Source of the DNA: Timema cristinae
Lineage: Eukaryota > Arthropoda > Insecta > Phasmatodea > Timematidae
Reading direction: 5' to 3'
NCBI GenBank assembly: GCA_039000515.1
Contig: JBCFYV010000218.1
Span: 36,680 to 100,679, forward strand
Length of the DNA: 64,000 bases
Shown: piece after piece, positions 1 to 11,942 of the stretch
Position numbering within the stretch: the first letter of the stretch is position 1
Layout of the letters: every line of letters starts with the position of its first letter
Translations under genes and position numbers: made by a program
Notes under the pieces: model-generated
Database searches by the model: none
What the model was told of the DNA's origin: nothing
The model's input: only the letters and a program-made list of their open reading frames with translations

Positions 1-593
1 CTAGCTACCTATACGAGTTGTTTTCCCCAAGAACAAATATAGTATTAATTATCAAATCAAACAGTCCCAAGACACCCATTTGCATAAATATCGTTAGAGC
101 TATATGTAAAATATAGCGTTTTAAAAAAAATAGTCATAAGTAAACTATTATAAATAAATGATGTTTTACCCCAAACAATTTATACCGTGTTATTTTGTCA
201 TATCACACAATTTACAGATGTACATTTTAACAAAATCCTCTGCAAATTTAGCGATAAGTAGATTATATTTATATCTTATCGGTATTATGGAGTAATAAAT
301 TACGTTCATGGATGTATATAAAATAAATAAAGATTCTTCGTGTCAATGAAAAGCAGGCAGCTATTATAAATACAATCACTAAAAAGCTCGGATTTTAGGA
401 ACACATAATAGTTATGTTTTTTTTTTCCCCGTCAAACCCGAGACTCATGCTAGAGAAAAAAAAAAGTGTAGTCAAGAAATTAGCCAAGATATTAAACAAT
501 ATTTTTAAAACAAGAAGTTCGGAATTTAGGCACACATAGCAGTAAATGTTTTCTTGCTTCGAACCCGAAACCCTTGACCCATGCTAGAGAAAA

Positions 594-751
594 TGATAGT
601 CGCATATGAATATATATTTATATATAATATATATATATATAATTATATATCTTATATATTTTATATATAATATATATTATATACATAATTATTATATATA
701 TTTTATATATATATATTAAATATATTTTATATATATTCATAGGCGACTATC

Positions 752-752
<1 letters not shown>
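594..752. repeat. TA-rich imperfect palindrome
   Basis: About 23 bases at 595-617 are repeated as their reverse complement at 729-751 with one mismatch. The stretch between them is almost pure A/T. It can fold into a long hairpin. No gene is seen in 1-1,330 apart from such AT-rich DNA. Confidence 0.7.
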
Positions 753-785
<33 letters not shown>

Positions 786-1189
786 TGATTTATTTATGTT
801 TGAAGTGTAGTTAAGAAATTAGTCAAGATATTAAAGAATATTTGTCAGACAGTGAATCAAACCGGGACTCCCTCCCCCGGTAGATCGCTATATTAAGAGT
901 GCAACCCTTAAACCCCCTAAACTTTAGCACCGGATTTCCGCTCTGATAGTTTTGCTTTAAAAAAATGTCTTAGGGAGAAGGTTTATTTGTTAATCGTTTA
1001 TTAAGACATCGGGCTATAAGCAGTGTAGTCAAAGGGGCAGCTCGTATGTGTGTTGATTTTCTCTGAATTCTACCTTCATTAGGCGTGTAAATCAATCATA
1101 CAAATAGTAAGATGTGTTACCGACACTTCTTAATTAGATGCTTTGGACTAGACTTAATTTAGAGAATACTTCAAATGTTTTGCTAAATT

Positions 1190-1192
<3 letters not shown>

Positions 1193-1241
<49 letters not shown>
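1193..1241. repeat. (TA)n microsatellite
   Basis: About 24 uninterrupted TA dinucleotides. The surrounding 800-1,330 is AT-rich with no coding signal. Confidence 0.95.
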
Positions 1242-1243
<2 letters not shown>

Positions 1244-1335
1244 AGCAAATTAGAGATTAAATAAGACTAATATTCACGTGTAAATAACGGCAATGATTTA
1301 CAAACTTGCAAACCTAAGACTTTAAACATATAGCT

Positions 1336-1513
1336 TGTGAAAAATAAAGGGAAAAATACTTTACTTATTCTATTTAAATATATATATTTTTCTCCTAAAG
1401 TTGTATATAAAAAAATAGTTTATTTTATCTAGCTCAGTTGCACGAGAAACCTAATCTCGGGACCTCTGGATTTAGGTAGGCACTTAATTAAAAAAAAAAA
1501 GTTATTTGTTAGG
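1336..1513 (+). mobile_element. Degenerate solo LTR
   Basis: This stretch matches, on the opposite strand, the LTR at 6,850-7,060. The shared core includes ctcagttgcacgag and gacctctggatttaggtagg. It starts with tgtgaaaaat, comparable to the tgtgaca start of the other copy, and its far end has lost the clean tgtcaca terminus. No internal retrotransposon sequence follows it, so it is best read as a solo LTR. A third copy lies at 63,801-64,000. From 1,514 to 4,690 I see no supported gene, only AT-rich intergenic or intronic sequence. Confidence 0.65.
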
Positions 1514-4500
1514 TTATTTATGTATTCTGAATATTACTCATATCAAATCCTGCCTATGGAGCTCCGTTAATTTACATTACTAAGGTAACATAATTTTCTT
1601 GAAACAAAAAAAAATAAAAAAATGGAAAACTTCTCACCATAGCCATTCTGTAGTTATATTTGATTAAAGATATGTATAATCTTCTCTCTTCCTCTCCAAG
1701 TTAAATTTTACACTCTTGGGTAAAGTTTTAATAACTTGCAGCACAGTGTCCTTTTTTGTCTCTTAATTGTGAACTTAAACATTCCAGCTTTATCATCATT
1801 TTAAAACCGACGCCAAAAGAAGACCAAAACTAAAAACTTATCGTCCACTTCCATTCTTCAAAAACCAACCACCCAACAAACAAAAAACAAAAAAACTTTC
1901 CAAATACACACCAAAGAGGTGATAGAATTTAGAGCTAGAAATATTGCTAGAATAGTGACGTATGGATGAGAGCTTTAGTAAAAGGAAATGGCAAAGAGAA
2001 ATACTTTAATGAATCGTAAGACCAAACTATATGTATATTTTGTTAATCTAATTAATTATAATTAAAGGAGAGGGTTTTCTTTGTCAAAGATTTGCCCCCT
2101 AATGTTTCAGAAGTTAGTTTTAGTATTGAAAACTGCTACTGGAACATTTCCAGCTTTTGGTGCACTTAGAGTGCTAGGAGTTAAGGTCCATTGTCTAACG
2201 ACTTTTCCTTTCTTCTAAACTTGGCACCGTTGAGATCCTTGCAGGCAAGGTTGCTCGGAAATGTACATTCATTTAATTAACCCTTTACATATTGGTTAAC
2301 AGGTTTTGAAAACACGCACTTGTTATATTTGGGTGTCCTCGCAACCAAAGCGACAAATTAAAACACATGCTCCTGGGTTTCAACCGCACTACACCAGCTA
2401 TTTGAGCAAATTCCAATGGCACTCTAGCTGTCCTTCAGGTGAAACATTTGTCTTCTACCTTGGTTTTTATATAACTTTTTTTTTACAAATATTTACACAA
2501 ATTTGTTACATGGCTAATGCTTGCCTTATATAGTATAAGGTGTCAGCATTCTCTAGAACTATATACAATTGAATTACTAACACAAAACAAAACTACCCTC
2601 ATTACATTGAAACAAAACCACACTTTAGCAGTAGACTGGACATATTAAAATTATTAGTTTACTCACTCTTTAACTAAACCAAAGTTCTTAAATATTAAAT
2701 AGCTAAGTGGATGGCAAAGGTTAGATAGAAACATAGTCGTGTTACAATATGAGACTCTCCTCTTGCAACTTATGAGACAATTGTTCCAAACAAAAAAAAA
2801 ACTCGTGAACTCATGCAAAATTGGTGTTTCCTGAAATGTACTGTGCCCCCAATCATCTTCAATTGACCCACTAAACTCACCCAAACTGTTTGGGTACCTA
2901 CAGCCCCCTATGCTTCTTATTACACCACTGGTGGCGAATGCTGACTCTCATAATATGAATTTCAACTTCTTAAAGTGAGATTATCATAACAATCCTCTGC
3001 CAGGTGATTTACATACACCATATGAGAAAATTAAACAAGTTAAAAATAATAATTACAAACATTAGTTGATTATATGAAGAAAAAAAACCTTTTTCAAACC
3101 CTGAGATAAACATAGACTACAATGACACAATATATTAAATAATATAGTAGTTTGACATAACTATTCATTGAAATTATAGGTTGTTTAGAAATAGACATAC
3201 AAAGTGTTATAAAGTGCCCTATCATAAGTATAGGCCTACCATGGATATACTGGGCCATTTTCACATAAATATCAAGCACTTATCATAAGGTGCTACACAT
3301 ATGAATAATGTATAACTTCATAGGGTGTTTTAAAATAAATACTAAGCGAAATAATAAAAAGGACATTTACACAATGTTGTCTGTTATAAGATAATGGAAA
3401 TAACTTCCCTCGTTCCTGACTGCAAAGAACGTAATGACGGAAACCAGGTACCACACTTTCTGGGACCTGCTTATGGCGACTAATTGGTGAAATCAAAAGT
3501 TCCGGTGCGTCTCTTCTCAGCTGTTGGGGCTACACATCTCAAGTATACAGTACATACTTGTAAACACACAAGCCCTATCATAGGGTGACAATTGCAGATA
3601 AAGTTCATGGATTTAACTTCTTTTTCTTAAAATAACTTCATTATACTTAAGCTGAAAATGCTTATAACGTCTTAGACCTCTTCATGTTACTTGTCTGCTT
3701 CTCATACATGAATAAAGAATGACCTTGGTTGTGATGTTACTTTACTCTCAGAAAATCCCACTCTCTTGTCTCTTCCTCTAACTATATTTTCTTCTGACAT
3801 ATACAAATAAATAAATAATCTTCAAAGTTTCACCATAAAACATTTAATAATTCTCGATGCTATTCATTTCCAATAAAAGTTGTGTGGGTTCCTGCCCTTC
3901 CACAAGTTTTAATATTCATGTGACTATCACAAGTCCGCCCAGTCTAACAGCTGCCGGCACAGAGGGACTAGCCTTAATGTTGACGCTGGTTATAACCATT
4001 TAAATACTCACAGTATTTTCTCTCTCTCATTTTGTAGGCACATTCTTATCGTGTGGGTCTTCGGGGTGCATCTTCTCTTCACATGGGGTATTTCTTAACT
4101 TCTTTGACGTAGATACTTTAACAATAACAAATAATCTATTACTGATTGTCGAAATTAGCCATTAATATTTTTAAATAATAATTGTGGGAGAAATAACCCT
4201 TTCCACAATACTAATGAAAAAGAAATCTCTTCACACTTTTGTTTTATCTTTCTTATCTTTCCTTACATAGATGCCTGACTTGTATTATACGGTGTGTACC
4301 TTCCAACCTTGAGAAAAAAAATGCCACAGGCTATTTGTTGAATGCTGGGAATTTTTCACCAATCATTCCTAGAGTTTCTAAATTCTTCTTTTTTTGTAGT
4401 TTTAAGTGTTTTAATTGTGTAGCCGGCTTTAGATATAATCAATTGTAATCCACATAGTTGTGTCTTTCCAGGCCGCCACCTATGCAGTGCTGGAAACTCG

Positions 4501-4689
4501 TAGAGCCATGTAACTCATTTCACCGGAGAGGCGGCTCACGAAAGGGTTGACCAGCCCTTAATATTAACATTTAATTTGCTTTTAAAATAACTGAATGTTT
4601 TACTAATACAAGGCTATAATCGCCTTTTTAAGATATTGATATCAATATTGTCTTCCCATGTTCAATTTTGTAGTCAAGGGATGACACTA

Positions 4690-5056
4690 TTTAATTATTT
4701 GTACAAAAGTTGGCTACTTCTGCTCTTCTGACTGACAAACACATCGATGACTCTGTTGTTGAAGTTTGGAAATTCAACATTTACATCCTTAAGTATAGAA
4801 CAAACAGCCAGCGAATTTAACCAATCTTGTCCTATGGTGCTCTTGAATCTAATAGACAACTCAGAGATAATCCTTCAACTTCTAACATAAGCTCTGGGCA
4901 TGTCGGATTTCTTGACATCTTCATTTCTTCCTTTTCATTTAGTAATTCTTCCCTAAGATCTACACCAAGGGTGTTAACTTTTTCTTGACCTACTAAAAAT
5001 GCTCCCAGAGTGTGTGGAACCTGCGTCCGGTCTGGGCTGCCTACATCGCAGGTCAA
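4690..5056 (-). pseudogene. Retrotransposon protease remnant (downstream of gag)
   Basis: Read on the minus strand, this follows the gag pseudogene directly. The frame ends in LMLEVEGLSLSCLLDSRAP and then a stop at 4,832. LLDSRA sits where retroviral-type aspartic proteases have the catalytic LLDTGA or LLDSGA, so the glycine appears changed to arginine (GGA to AGA is one base). Beyond the stop another short open stretch (about 4,690-4,830) looks protein-like. No reverse transcriptase or integrase is recognisable at lower coordinates, so the element seems truncated after protease. The enzyme is inferred only from position and this single motif. Confidence 0.45.
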
Positions 5057-6777
5057 CAGTTTCCCTCTTTGCCGATTACATTTACATCAACTGGTTGAGG
5101 ATGATGACTAGAACCACGGGTTGCTTGCCCTTGAAAGACTGGACCTATGTTAGCTGGTACCCTATGTAGAGGGTTCGTCTGGGACGGTTGAAATGGGGTA
5201 TGGGAATTACTCCTAGACCTAAAGTCCCTGTCGTTGTCCCCATAAGGGTGGTTTCTAGGGTGAGAAAAAGGTCCGTTGACTGACCTCTTGTCTCTTACCT
5301 CAAGGTTATGATGGGGGTTTTCCCGACTTCTACCAGGATAGTGGTGCTCTGACTGGGCACCCCAAACTAAACTACGGCCTGAATGGTCGCGAGGAGGTCT
5401 ATCTCTCCTCCACGCTTCCTGTGGACGTGCTCCCAGTTGAAACTGTGGAGTAGGTCCAACCCGCTGTTCCACGTTCGGCCTCCTATGAAGCGGGGAACTG
5501 AACTGTCCTACTTTGTCCCTACGCCTATCCTGTTCTAAGGCGTCCAAGCGCTGCAGTCCGGCCCTAAACTCCTCCAAAGTGTTGTAGGTAATCCCTACCA
5601 ACATCTCGCTGTACCGTATGGGTAGTTGATGCGTGACCATATATATCAACTCAGAGTCACTGATGTTCGACTCGAAATTCCTACTTTTACTATACATGTC
5701 GGCAAGGTAACCCTCCAGAGTACCTCCGTTCTCATGGTATCTTGACGCATGTAATTTAGCCCTCATTTGGCCCTGGATCTCCACACTCCAAAACATGGCT
5801 AGGAATCGGGTTTAAAACTCCTCCCAGCCTGTGATGCTGTCGCGTACTACCAACCACCAAGGCAAAGCGTCACCAGTGAGGGAACTGCCCCCTAACCTTA
5901 TTTTTTTCTTATCATTTAGTCGACGCCCTTCAAAAAGTTCCTCCAGAGTTTTGAGGTGGCTAACGGGATCCTGCCCACTCCTGCGATTGAATTTAGGGAG
6001 TCTATCCCCAAGAGCCCGGTCTCCTAAAAAGGTCTAAATCCCGGTTCTTGTCCTTCAGTGAGCCAACAGTAGAGTTCAGAATCCCCAGTGTATTTGTCTG
6101 ACTCTCGTTCCCTGTACGCACCTCTAGGCTTAGTTTATTCAATCCTTCCTCTAGCTGTGTGACCTGCTGTTCTTGCTTCTGTGCCGTCAACCTTTGGTTT
6201 GACTTCAAGGTCAGGCTAAGCTCATCCCTTGACTCTAGGATCTCTTTCTTAACACTGGCCAGCTCCTGCCTGAACCGCTCTTCAGTGGCCTCGACTCTAA
6301 CCTCAAAGTCGGCCCTCGTCTTGCCTATTGCCGCTGAAAACTCTTCCCTCATACTGACCGTTAATGACCCGATGTGACGCATAATCTCACTGCAGGTTTC
6401 CTCCTGAGTGGAAACGAGCTTTCTCTCGAGGACTAACTGCCCTTCCCTCATCTCCACTAACAATTGTCGGATACCCGCCATAAGGTCCAACGAAGGGGTA
6501 CTGTGGGGAACTTCCATAGGGAAAGGAGGGATTTTGTCCCGTCTGGTGACGGACCCTCAAAATAAGTTTGGGATGAGTCGTCGCTCAAATCCTCAACCAC
6601 TACTTGGTCCCTAACTACCTTTTCCTGCTGTGGTGTCGTGGTGGCAGCATCATCCTCCAACCCTACATCAATTGATTGTCCATCCATTATTGTGGGTAAA
6701 ACCTCAGCCTCATACATAATGTTTATCTTAGACTGTCTTCTGTCCCTACTTCTAGGAACATACCCTTCCTGGCTCAT
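5053..6777 (-). pseudogene. LTR-retrotransposon gag pseudogene
   Basis: Gag forms the particle that packages retrotransposon RNA. Three minus-strand pieces run in order. An acidic N-terminal piece spans 6,777-6,457. A heptad-rich, Glu/Lys-rich coiled-coil piece spans 6,517-6,002. A capsid-like piece spans about 6,020-5,053, with the usual gag pattern of a double tryptophan, then WEEF, then RFL, and an Arg/Pro/His-rich basic tail suited to RNA binding. No CCHC zinc knuckle is obvious. Decay is clear: frameshifts near 6,500 and 6,015 and a TAA stop near 5,813 that splits the capsid-like part. The gene starts about 55 bases inside the primer-binding site, as expected for the first gene of such an element. 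The layout resembles Ty3/gypsy gag, but the clade is not established. Confidence 0.7.
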
Positions 6778-6830
6778 AGCCTAAACCACATTTGAAAATA
6801 CTAGGTTGCTCTATCCTAACCTTATCGAAA

Positions 6831-6848
6831 AGCCCACGTTGGGCGCCA
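6831..6848 (-). other. Retrotransposon primer-binding site
   Basis: On the minus strand these 18 bases begin TGGCGCCCAAC, one base inside the LTR end. A TGG start pairs with the CCA end of a tRNA, and TGGCGCC is typical of metazoan LTR retrotransposons and retroviruses primed by lysine-type tRNAs. The exact tRNA is not determined here. Confidence 0.75.
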
Positions 6849-6849
6849 C

Positions 6850-7060
6850 TGTGACAAATAAAAGAAAAAGGAATAAAATATACTTTTTTATTTAAATATA
6901 AGTGCCTACCTAAATCCAGAGGTCCTGAGATTAGGTTTCTCGTGCAACTGAGCTAGATAAAATAAACAATTTTTTTACATACAACTTTAGGAGAATTATA
7001 TATATAAATATATTTAAATAAAAAAGTATATTTTTTTCTTTTTTCTTTTTTTTTGTCACA
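6850..7060 (-). mobile_element. 5' LTR of the gag element
   Basis: A 211-bp LTR bounded by the short inverted repeat TGTGACA/TGTCACA, lying immediately upstream (on the minus strand) of the primer-binding site and gag. It matches the degenerate copies at 1,336-1,513 and 63,801-64,000, both in the opposite orientation. A same-orientation 3' LTR for this gag is not found at lower coordinates, which suggests deletion or rearrangement. Confidence 0.75.
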
Positions 7061-7574
7061 AGCTGCATTCGGTACCATTGATATAGATTAAAGAGATACT
7101 ATCGAATACACATATCTTAGAAAGTGCCTGTTTAAAAGAATTTACAGATTAAAATTAAATCAAGCTCTTTTAATCTAAGTACCAGAACACATCAAATGGT
7201 ATTGAATCAGACAGATATTGTCTGATAATCATTTAGCTCAACATTTTTTTAATCAAATAAGGCTTAGGATTAGATTGAGCAAATGTTATTCAGTTCACAT
7301 AGATTTATATACGTAAATAAAAAAATGGCCTAGTCTATATCAGTCACAAATTTAACCCAGGCTAATAAGCATACAACTTAAATTAAATAGCTGAATCAAC
7401 CATATTATAATTTCCGGTAATCGGTTAGATAAAAATTTTGAATAAAACTTGGTTTATGATGCTCCTATGCTCCGGCACTAGTGTTATTGATGACCTGTTC
7501 CAATTTGACCTTGAACTTTGCCCCTCCTCCCCCTCCTCTTCCCCCTCCTCTTCCCCTCCTCCCGCACCCTCCCC

Positions 7575-7715
7575 CCGCTGACCTACTTTCTCCTTCCCCC
7601 ACCACTGACCTACTTTACTCTGATTGGCTGTTATTTTCCCCCCACCCCTGACCTACTTTCCTCTGATTGGCTGTTATTTCCCCCCCCCTGACCTACTTTC
7701 CTCTGATTGTCTGAG
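7575..7715 (+). promoter_or_regulatory. CCAAT-box array in left TIR
   Basis: Several copies of a ~40-bp unit containing ctgacctact followed by ctctgattggctgttatt. ATTGGC is the reverse of the CCAAT box bound by NF-Y. The right TIR has the matching array at about 21,020-21,150, with aatcagaggaaagtaggtca repeated. Repeated CCAAT sites in both ends could form outward or inward promoters; this role is inferred. Confidence 0.5.
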
Positions 7716-7880
7716 CCCTCCCCCCTCCAGCCGTCCAACCACGTACATGTTGGTGAATAATTATTATTAATTAGGAGTGTCACGGCGGCCTTGTTGGTTC
7801 TTGCTTAATTGGTAAATAATTATTGTTAATTAGGAGTGTCACGGCGGCCTTGTTGGTTGGAGTTGGGCGTTCCTCGCGCC

Positions 7881-8066
7881 ATGGCTGGAGACCTTTCTCT
7901 ATCAAAGGTAGGATGGGGGGTGTCGGAGTTTTTATTCATGGCTACCGAGGTGCTGCGACCCTTCTCTATCGAGCTTCAGTTGTGTAATGCCAACTTTCTC
8001 CTTCACTCCGCTGCTGGTTTTCCCCCCCTCCCCCTACAGTCTGCGAACCAGTTGATTCTTGCTTAG
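7881..8066 (+). CDS. TIR-encoded small spliced reading frame, left copy
   Basis: ATG at 7,881 opens MAGDLSLSK, ending at a donor-like AAG|GTAGGA (intron from 7,908). A long pyrimidine tract and CTACAG form an acceptor at 8,038-8,039, followed by SANQLILA and a stop at 8,066. The left copy is also open without splicing (76 aa from a GTG further up). The right copy has a C-run length change inside the putative intron that breaks the unspliced frame but leaves the spliced one, MAGDLSLSK plus AANQLILA. That supports the intron. The 17-aa product may be only a leader that feeds other exons. Function unknown. Confidence 0.4.
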   Translation: MAGDLSLSKVGWGVSEFLFMATEVLRPFSIELQLCNANFLLHSAAGFPPLPLQSANQLILA

Positions 8067-8299
8067 AGATGAGTTGAGACAAGAATAGCAGGTGTGTGTG
8101 CAACCCTTTCCCGCAGCTTTCACTTCCCCCCCCCCTCCTGGCACCAGGTTGGCGGGCAGACAATGCGTGTGTGGACAAGAATAGATATTGAGGTCATCGG
8201 GGCCCCAGGTTACCGGGCAGACGAGTCAGGACAAGAATATATCGTGAGCTCAGGTGTGTGTTCAACCCTTTCCCCTCAGCTTTCACTTCCGGAATTCAC

Positions 8300-11200
8300 C
8301 CCACAGATCTGAAAATCTGATGATTGCCACATCCCGCAAATAGGGGACACATGAATCACTGGGAGCCCCACAGAGCCTGTCATGAACAAAGGGAGTCGCT
8401 GCCCTCGTCATAAAATCTTCCCAACGTGCTATTCCTTTCTTCCTTGAAGGCCGTTACAAACACTTTGTAAATAACTAGGGGGGAAGCTAACAAAAAAAAT
8501 GTGTTTTACAAACCCTGGCTCTACAAGCTTAGAGAGAATTAAAAAAAACGCGTATTAATTAACTTAATTTTGTTTTGAAACCGCTGAAAGTATCGGTAAC
8601 TGAAATATAAAAAGAGTAAAATTGTGTGTTTATTTAATGCAAAATAAAAGCGGTTCGGAGTTTATTTCAAGTTTCGTATGAAAAAACGTCTATTAATTAA
8701 TTTTGTTTTGAAATAATAGAATAACTCGTAGGTCTATTCATACGTCAAGTCTGCAACTTTCACAATAGTAGCGTGAAATCAATTTTAGAGGAAAAATATT
8801 TATTTTGTTTTAAAGACCCATCTATACAAGCTAGTATACAAAATAAAAGAGGATCGGAGTTGTCTCCATGCAAATGCGGGTTAACTTCCTCTAAATCAGC
8901 TTTCCCAAGATGAAAACAAACCTATCTTAATTTTGTTTTGAAATCGCCGAAAATCAATTTTCCCCCACAGACATCCTTACATGTGAATCGAACCCGGGAC
9001 CTTATGATTTCTAAAAGTTGAAACACCATTTTAACGGCGTATTTCTTGCAAGTACAAAATATTTTATTTTTAGTTGAACAAAAGCGTGTTTATCAATCGA
9101 CCAAATAGTAGAATGTTCGAATCTCGGACGTGCGAACCGGGGGTATTTTTTTCACGCAAATGTGGGTTAACTTCCTCAAATCAACCTTCCCAAGATGAAA
9201 GAAAAACACCTATATTAGTTATAAAACTAAACTAAGCATATCTCATAGAAAAACGTCTATTATTTATAAAACTAAAAGTGTTCACGCCTAATAGAAAAAA
9301 ACACCTCTATTAAGGATGAAAACAGAAATAAATATTCTACAAAATGCTTTCAATAATTTAAAAAAAACACTAAAACTTACTAAGCAAATGCCTCCTACTT
9401 ATCAAAGTCATAAATGCCAAAGAGTTCCAAAACATTTTTTTTTTGTCAATATCTACATCGGTATTTGAAACACACTGATACTAACAGGATAAGGTTGTTG
9501 TACCACTCTTTGCTCATTGGCCTTCAAAGTAATTATAATTCTTTCAAAGGCTGTAGATTTTTTTATATATGTCCATCACGAATCCGTCATTTTGGTCTCA
9601 GTACATACTTCCGAGTACACACCGAATATTACTTCATGCAACTCCCAAATAGACGAACGACAATCAAATGTATTTGTTAAGCATTCCAAAACTCATTGTC
9701 AATTCGTTCTCGTCCGCCCTAACCAGGCACAAAGAGATAAATGAGATGGGGGAAGGACGGTTTATGGCCGTCGTAAACAGAAAGATTCGCCAAGTGGAGT
9801 GCCCGCTGTTCAATACAAGGTGTTTGGAAAATAAGTAAATATATGAGTTTGAGAGACTATAACAATAATAATCATATTCAGCACCGCCTCTTACTACCCA
9901 TTCGGGTTATACGCTTTAAGTCTTACTACCCGTTCGGGCTATACGCACTTACGCTAATGTGTAATGGTAGGGTGATTGTCAGATGAAATGAAGGACCTGC
10001 AGTTTAACGTGGAATCCGAACCAGTCTCTCGAAAAAAAGTTGGGTCATTACTAGCCCTTGAACAGCTTTAACAATCTCGAGCTAAAATAATGTTCGGGCA
10101 ATTGACAATTACTACAGGGTGTGGTTAATGGATTTCGGCGATGAAGAATAATTATTGAAAAACATTTATAGCTTGAATTAAAAAGTAATAGAAGGGCTAG
10201 AGGAAATATTGACACAAGACTCAATAGCTCACGTAAACTTTTGGAATAGTTTGAGACCAACCAATATATAAAAAATTTCTCACACCAAAATCTTGTATCC
10301 GTGTAGTAAGGAGGTTATTAAAATAAAATAAATATTTAGTATTACATCAGGAGAGACACGTTGTTACATTATTGTGGACCCAATCCACTTTGAGGATGAG
10401 GAGGAAAAATACAACTATCCATAACAGTTTTAAATTTGTATTATAAACTCGGTAATGCCACTTAAAAAGTTAAAAAAAATAAACAGTATAATAAATGCTC
10501 ATTAGAAACTTGAACACTAAACAGGACTTTTGCAATGAAACCCATCTATCGGAGACAGAGTTGGACACAAATATTAATCTCAAAGGAATGTATGACTATG
10601 TTTGAAAATGAAAATAGATTTGGTGCTAGTAAGCACTTACACCCCTTTATTTTGTGACATAGGCAGTTTCCAGTTGAACTGGCGTTATCGATTTGTATCA
10701 AAAAGTCTCTAGGTCAAACCTTGGCTAGGAATGGTATTTATTTGCCCAAACCCTTTTTAGAAATTATTATTTGTGTCTTTGTATGGGTTGCACAGCGCAA
10801 CAGCCAAGTCTTAGTGTAGCTGAAGGATAATAACCAGGGACACTAATACCGAAAAGTACTACAGTATTCACAAAAAACATAGTTAATAAATAAATTTTAA
10901 GATTTATTTAGTAAAAATTGAATGCTTTATTTTGCTATCACTTTTATCTACTCTTAGTTAATATTTATAACTGACAGAAAAATATTACTTTTTCTGCCAG
11001 CTAGCAGGTACCCGTCTTAACGAGCGTTATCAAAACAATCGAGTGGCTTATACGTGCTTCAAGCAAAAGATAAAATTAGTGCGACGTAGATTCATGATGT
11101 GATTTTAGCTATGTAAATAAAAAAAAATTAATTTAATTTATTTAATTATCTTACTAATTATGAAGTAAAAAATTTAAAAAAATTATAGCTGATAACTTTA

Positions 11201-11450
11201 TTACGAAATATTTAAAAGTGAGAATTAAAATAGGGCAAAATTATTTACAGCTAGAACTGAGAAAAAAACGCATAGATATTTAAAAAAAATTAGACTTAGG
11301 ACCAAAAAAGTTTAGTTTAAAATTAAAAGATGTCGTCAATTATTGAGGGCGAAGCAGCGATAGGTAAAAGCTAGTTACTAATAACTTACACCTAGTAACG
11401 TTTACTGACTATTGACGGAACAGAGCAGCCACGTCCATCCGAGTCGATGG
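8300..11450. other. AT-rich non-coding part of the PolB element with SINE fragments
   Basis: No credible gene. At 8,540-9,320 diverged tandem blocks recur, marked by attttgttttgaaa and tctattaatt. Two copies of a tgcgggttaacttcct-type SINE core lie at about 8,870-8,930 and 9,155-9,200. A SINE tail with the acccgttcgggttatacgc hairpin lies at about 9,880-10,020. Integrase or capsid genes would be expected hereabouts in a complete Polinton but are not seen. Confidence 0.6.
9880..10020 (-). repeat. tRNA-derived SINE tail
   Basis: Read on the minus strand it ends cgggtagtaagacgtggtgc-like sequence followed by an A/T simple repeat. It is the inverted counterpart of 23,920-24,115, including taccattacacattagcgta. 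Relatives with the same tail lie at 36,299-36,566, 38,200-38,500 and 39,200-39,445. Confidence 0.65.
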
Positions 11451-11478
11451 GTAGAAGCCGAGTGACAAAATAAGTATC

Positions 11479-11567
11479 TGCGCATGCGCCGAGACCCTTA
11501 TTGTATTAAGACCGGCAAGCCCCTTTGAGCTGGTTATAAATACAGCTCAAATCATCACAATCGGTCA
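11479..11567 (+). promoter_or_regulatory. Candidate core promoter of the PolB transcription unit
   Basis: TGCGCATGCGCC at 11,479-11,490 matches the palindromic NRF1-type motif. A TATA box, TATAAATA, lies at 11,535-11,542, and an initiator-like TCATTT has its A at 11,567, 32 bases downstream, which is canonical spacing. An ATG follows at 11,602. Confidence 0.55.
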
Positions 11568-11601
11568 TTTAAATTTGTAATTGAGTGCCGTAACCACCAA
11601 G

Positions 11602-11638
11602 ATGAGCTTCGAGTCGCTAGAAAACTATATACAATCAG
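11602..11638 (+). CDS. Candidate leader exon 1 upstream of PolB
   Basis: The first ATG after the TATA/initiator pair opens MSFESLENYIQS and reaches a donor CAG|GTATGT at 11,638/11,639. The intron would end at TTTTTTTTGCTAG (11,728-11,729). The frame carried into the next exon soon meets a stop (near 11,790), so either the next exon uses its own ATG, a base has been lost, or this exon belongs to another transcript. Unrecognised peptide. Confidence 0.35.
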
Positions 11639-11742
11639 GTATGTTTTTTTAAAAATCGTTTAGTATATTTTAATGGTTTTTTTTGCTTAATACATCTGTG
11701 GCGTACAATGGTGTTATTTTTTTTGCTAGTTGATGAGCCCCG

Positions 11743-11845
11743 ATGGTTGCCATGGCGGAACAACCTCAGGATCCCAATAATCTAGACCAATTGCAGTTCT
11801 TTGGAGAAAATGGCGTGTGCGTCTTGGACGACCAAGGCTCTATGG
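11743..11845 (+). CDS. Candidate leader exon 2 upstream of PolB
   Basis: ATG at 11,743 opens MVAMAEQPQDPNNLDQLQFF and continues, acidic and glutamine-rich, to a donor ATGG|GTAATT at 11,845/11,846, leaving phase 1. The exon region is bounded upstream by the acceptor at 11,728-11,729. Amino acid composition and clean joining to the next exon suggest real coding sequence. No family recognised. Confidence 0.45.
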
Positions 11846-11942
11846 GTAATTTAACAGTCTACGATATATATTAGAGACGCGTTGGTGCTTCTTCCCCCTC
11901 ACCCCCTAAATGCTAATTAATATGTATTTATTTTAATTTCAG

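Larger units (their letters stand above)
7480..8250 (+). repeat. Left terminal inverted repeat of the PolB element
   Basis: Matches 20,566-21,253 in reverse complement. From the outside in it has a C-rich segment, an array of CCAAT-containing units, two tandem copies of an attaattaggagtgtcacgg block (about 7,755-7,860), a small spliced-looking reading frame (7,881-8,066), and a block containing acaagaatatatcgtga. It differs from the right copy by scattered substitutions and length changes in C runs. Confidence 0.85.

Noticed and set aside
4239..4448. A 69-codon plus-strand frame
   Set aside because: Low-complexity, no domain or splice support.
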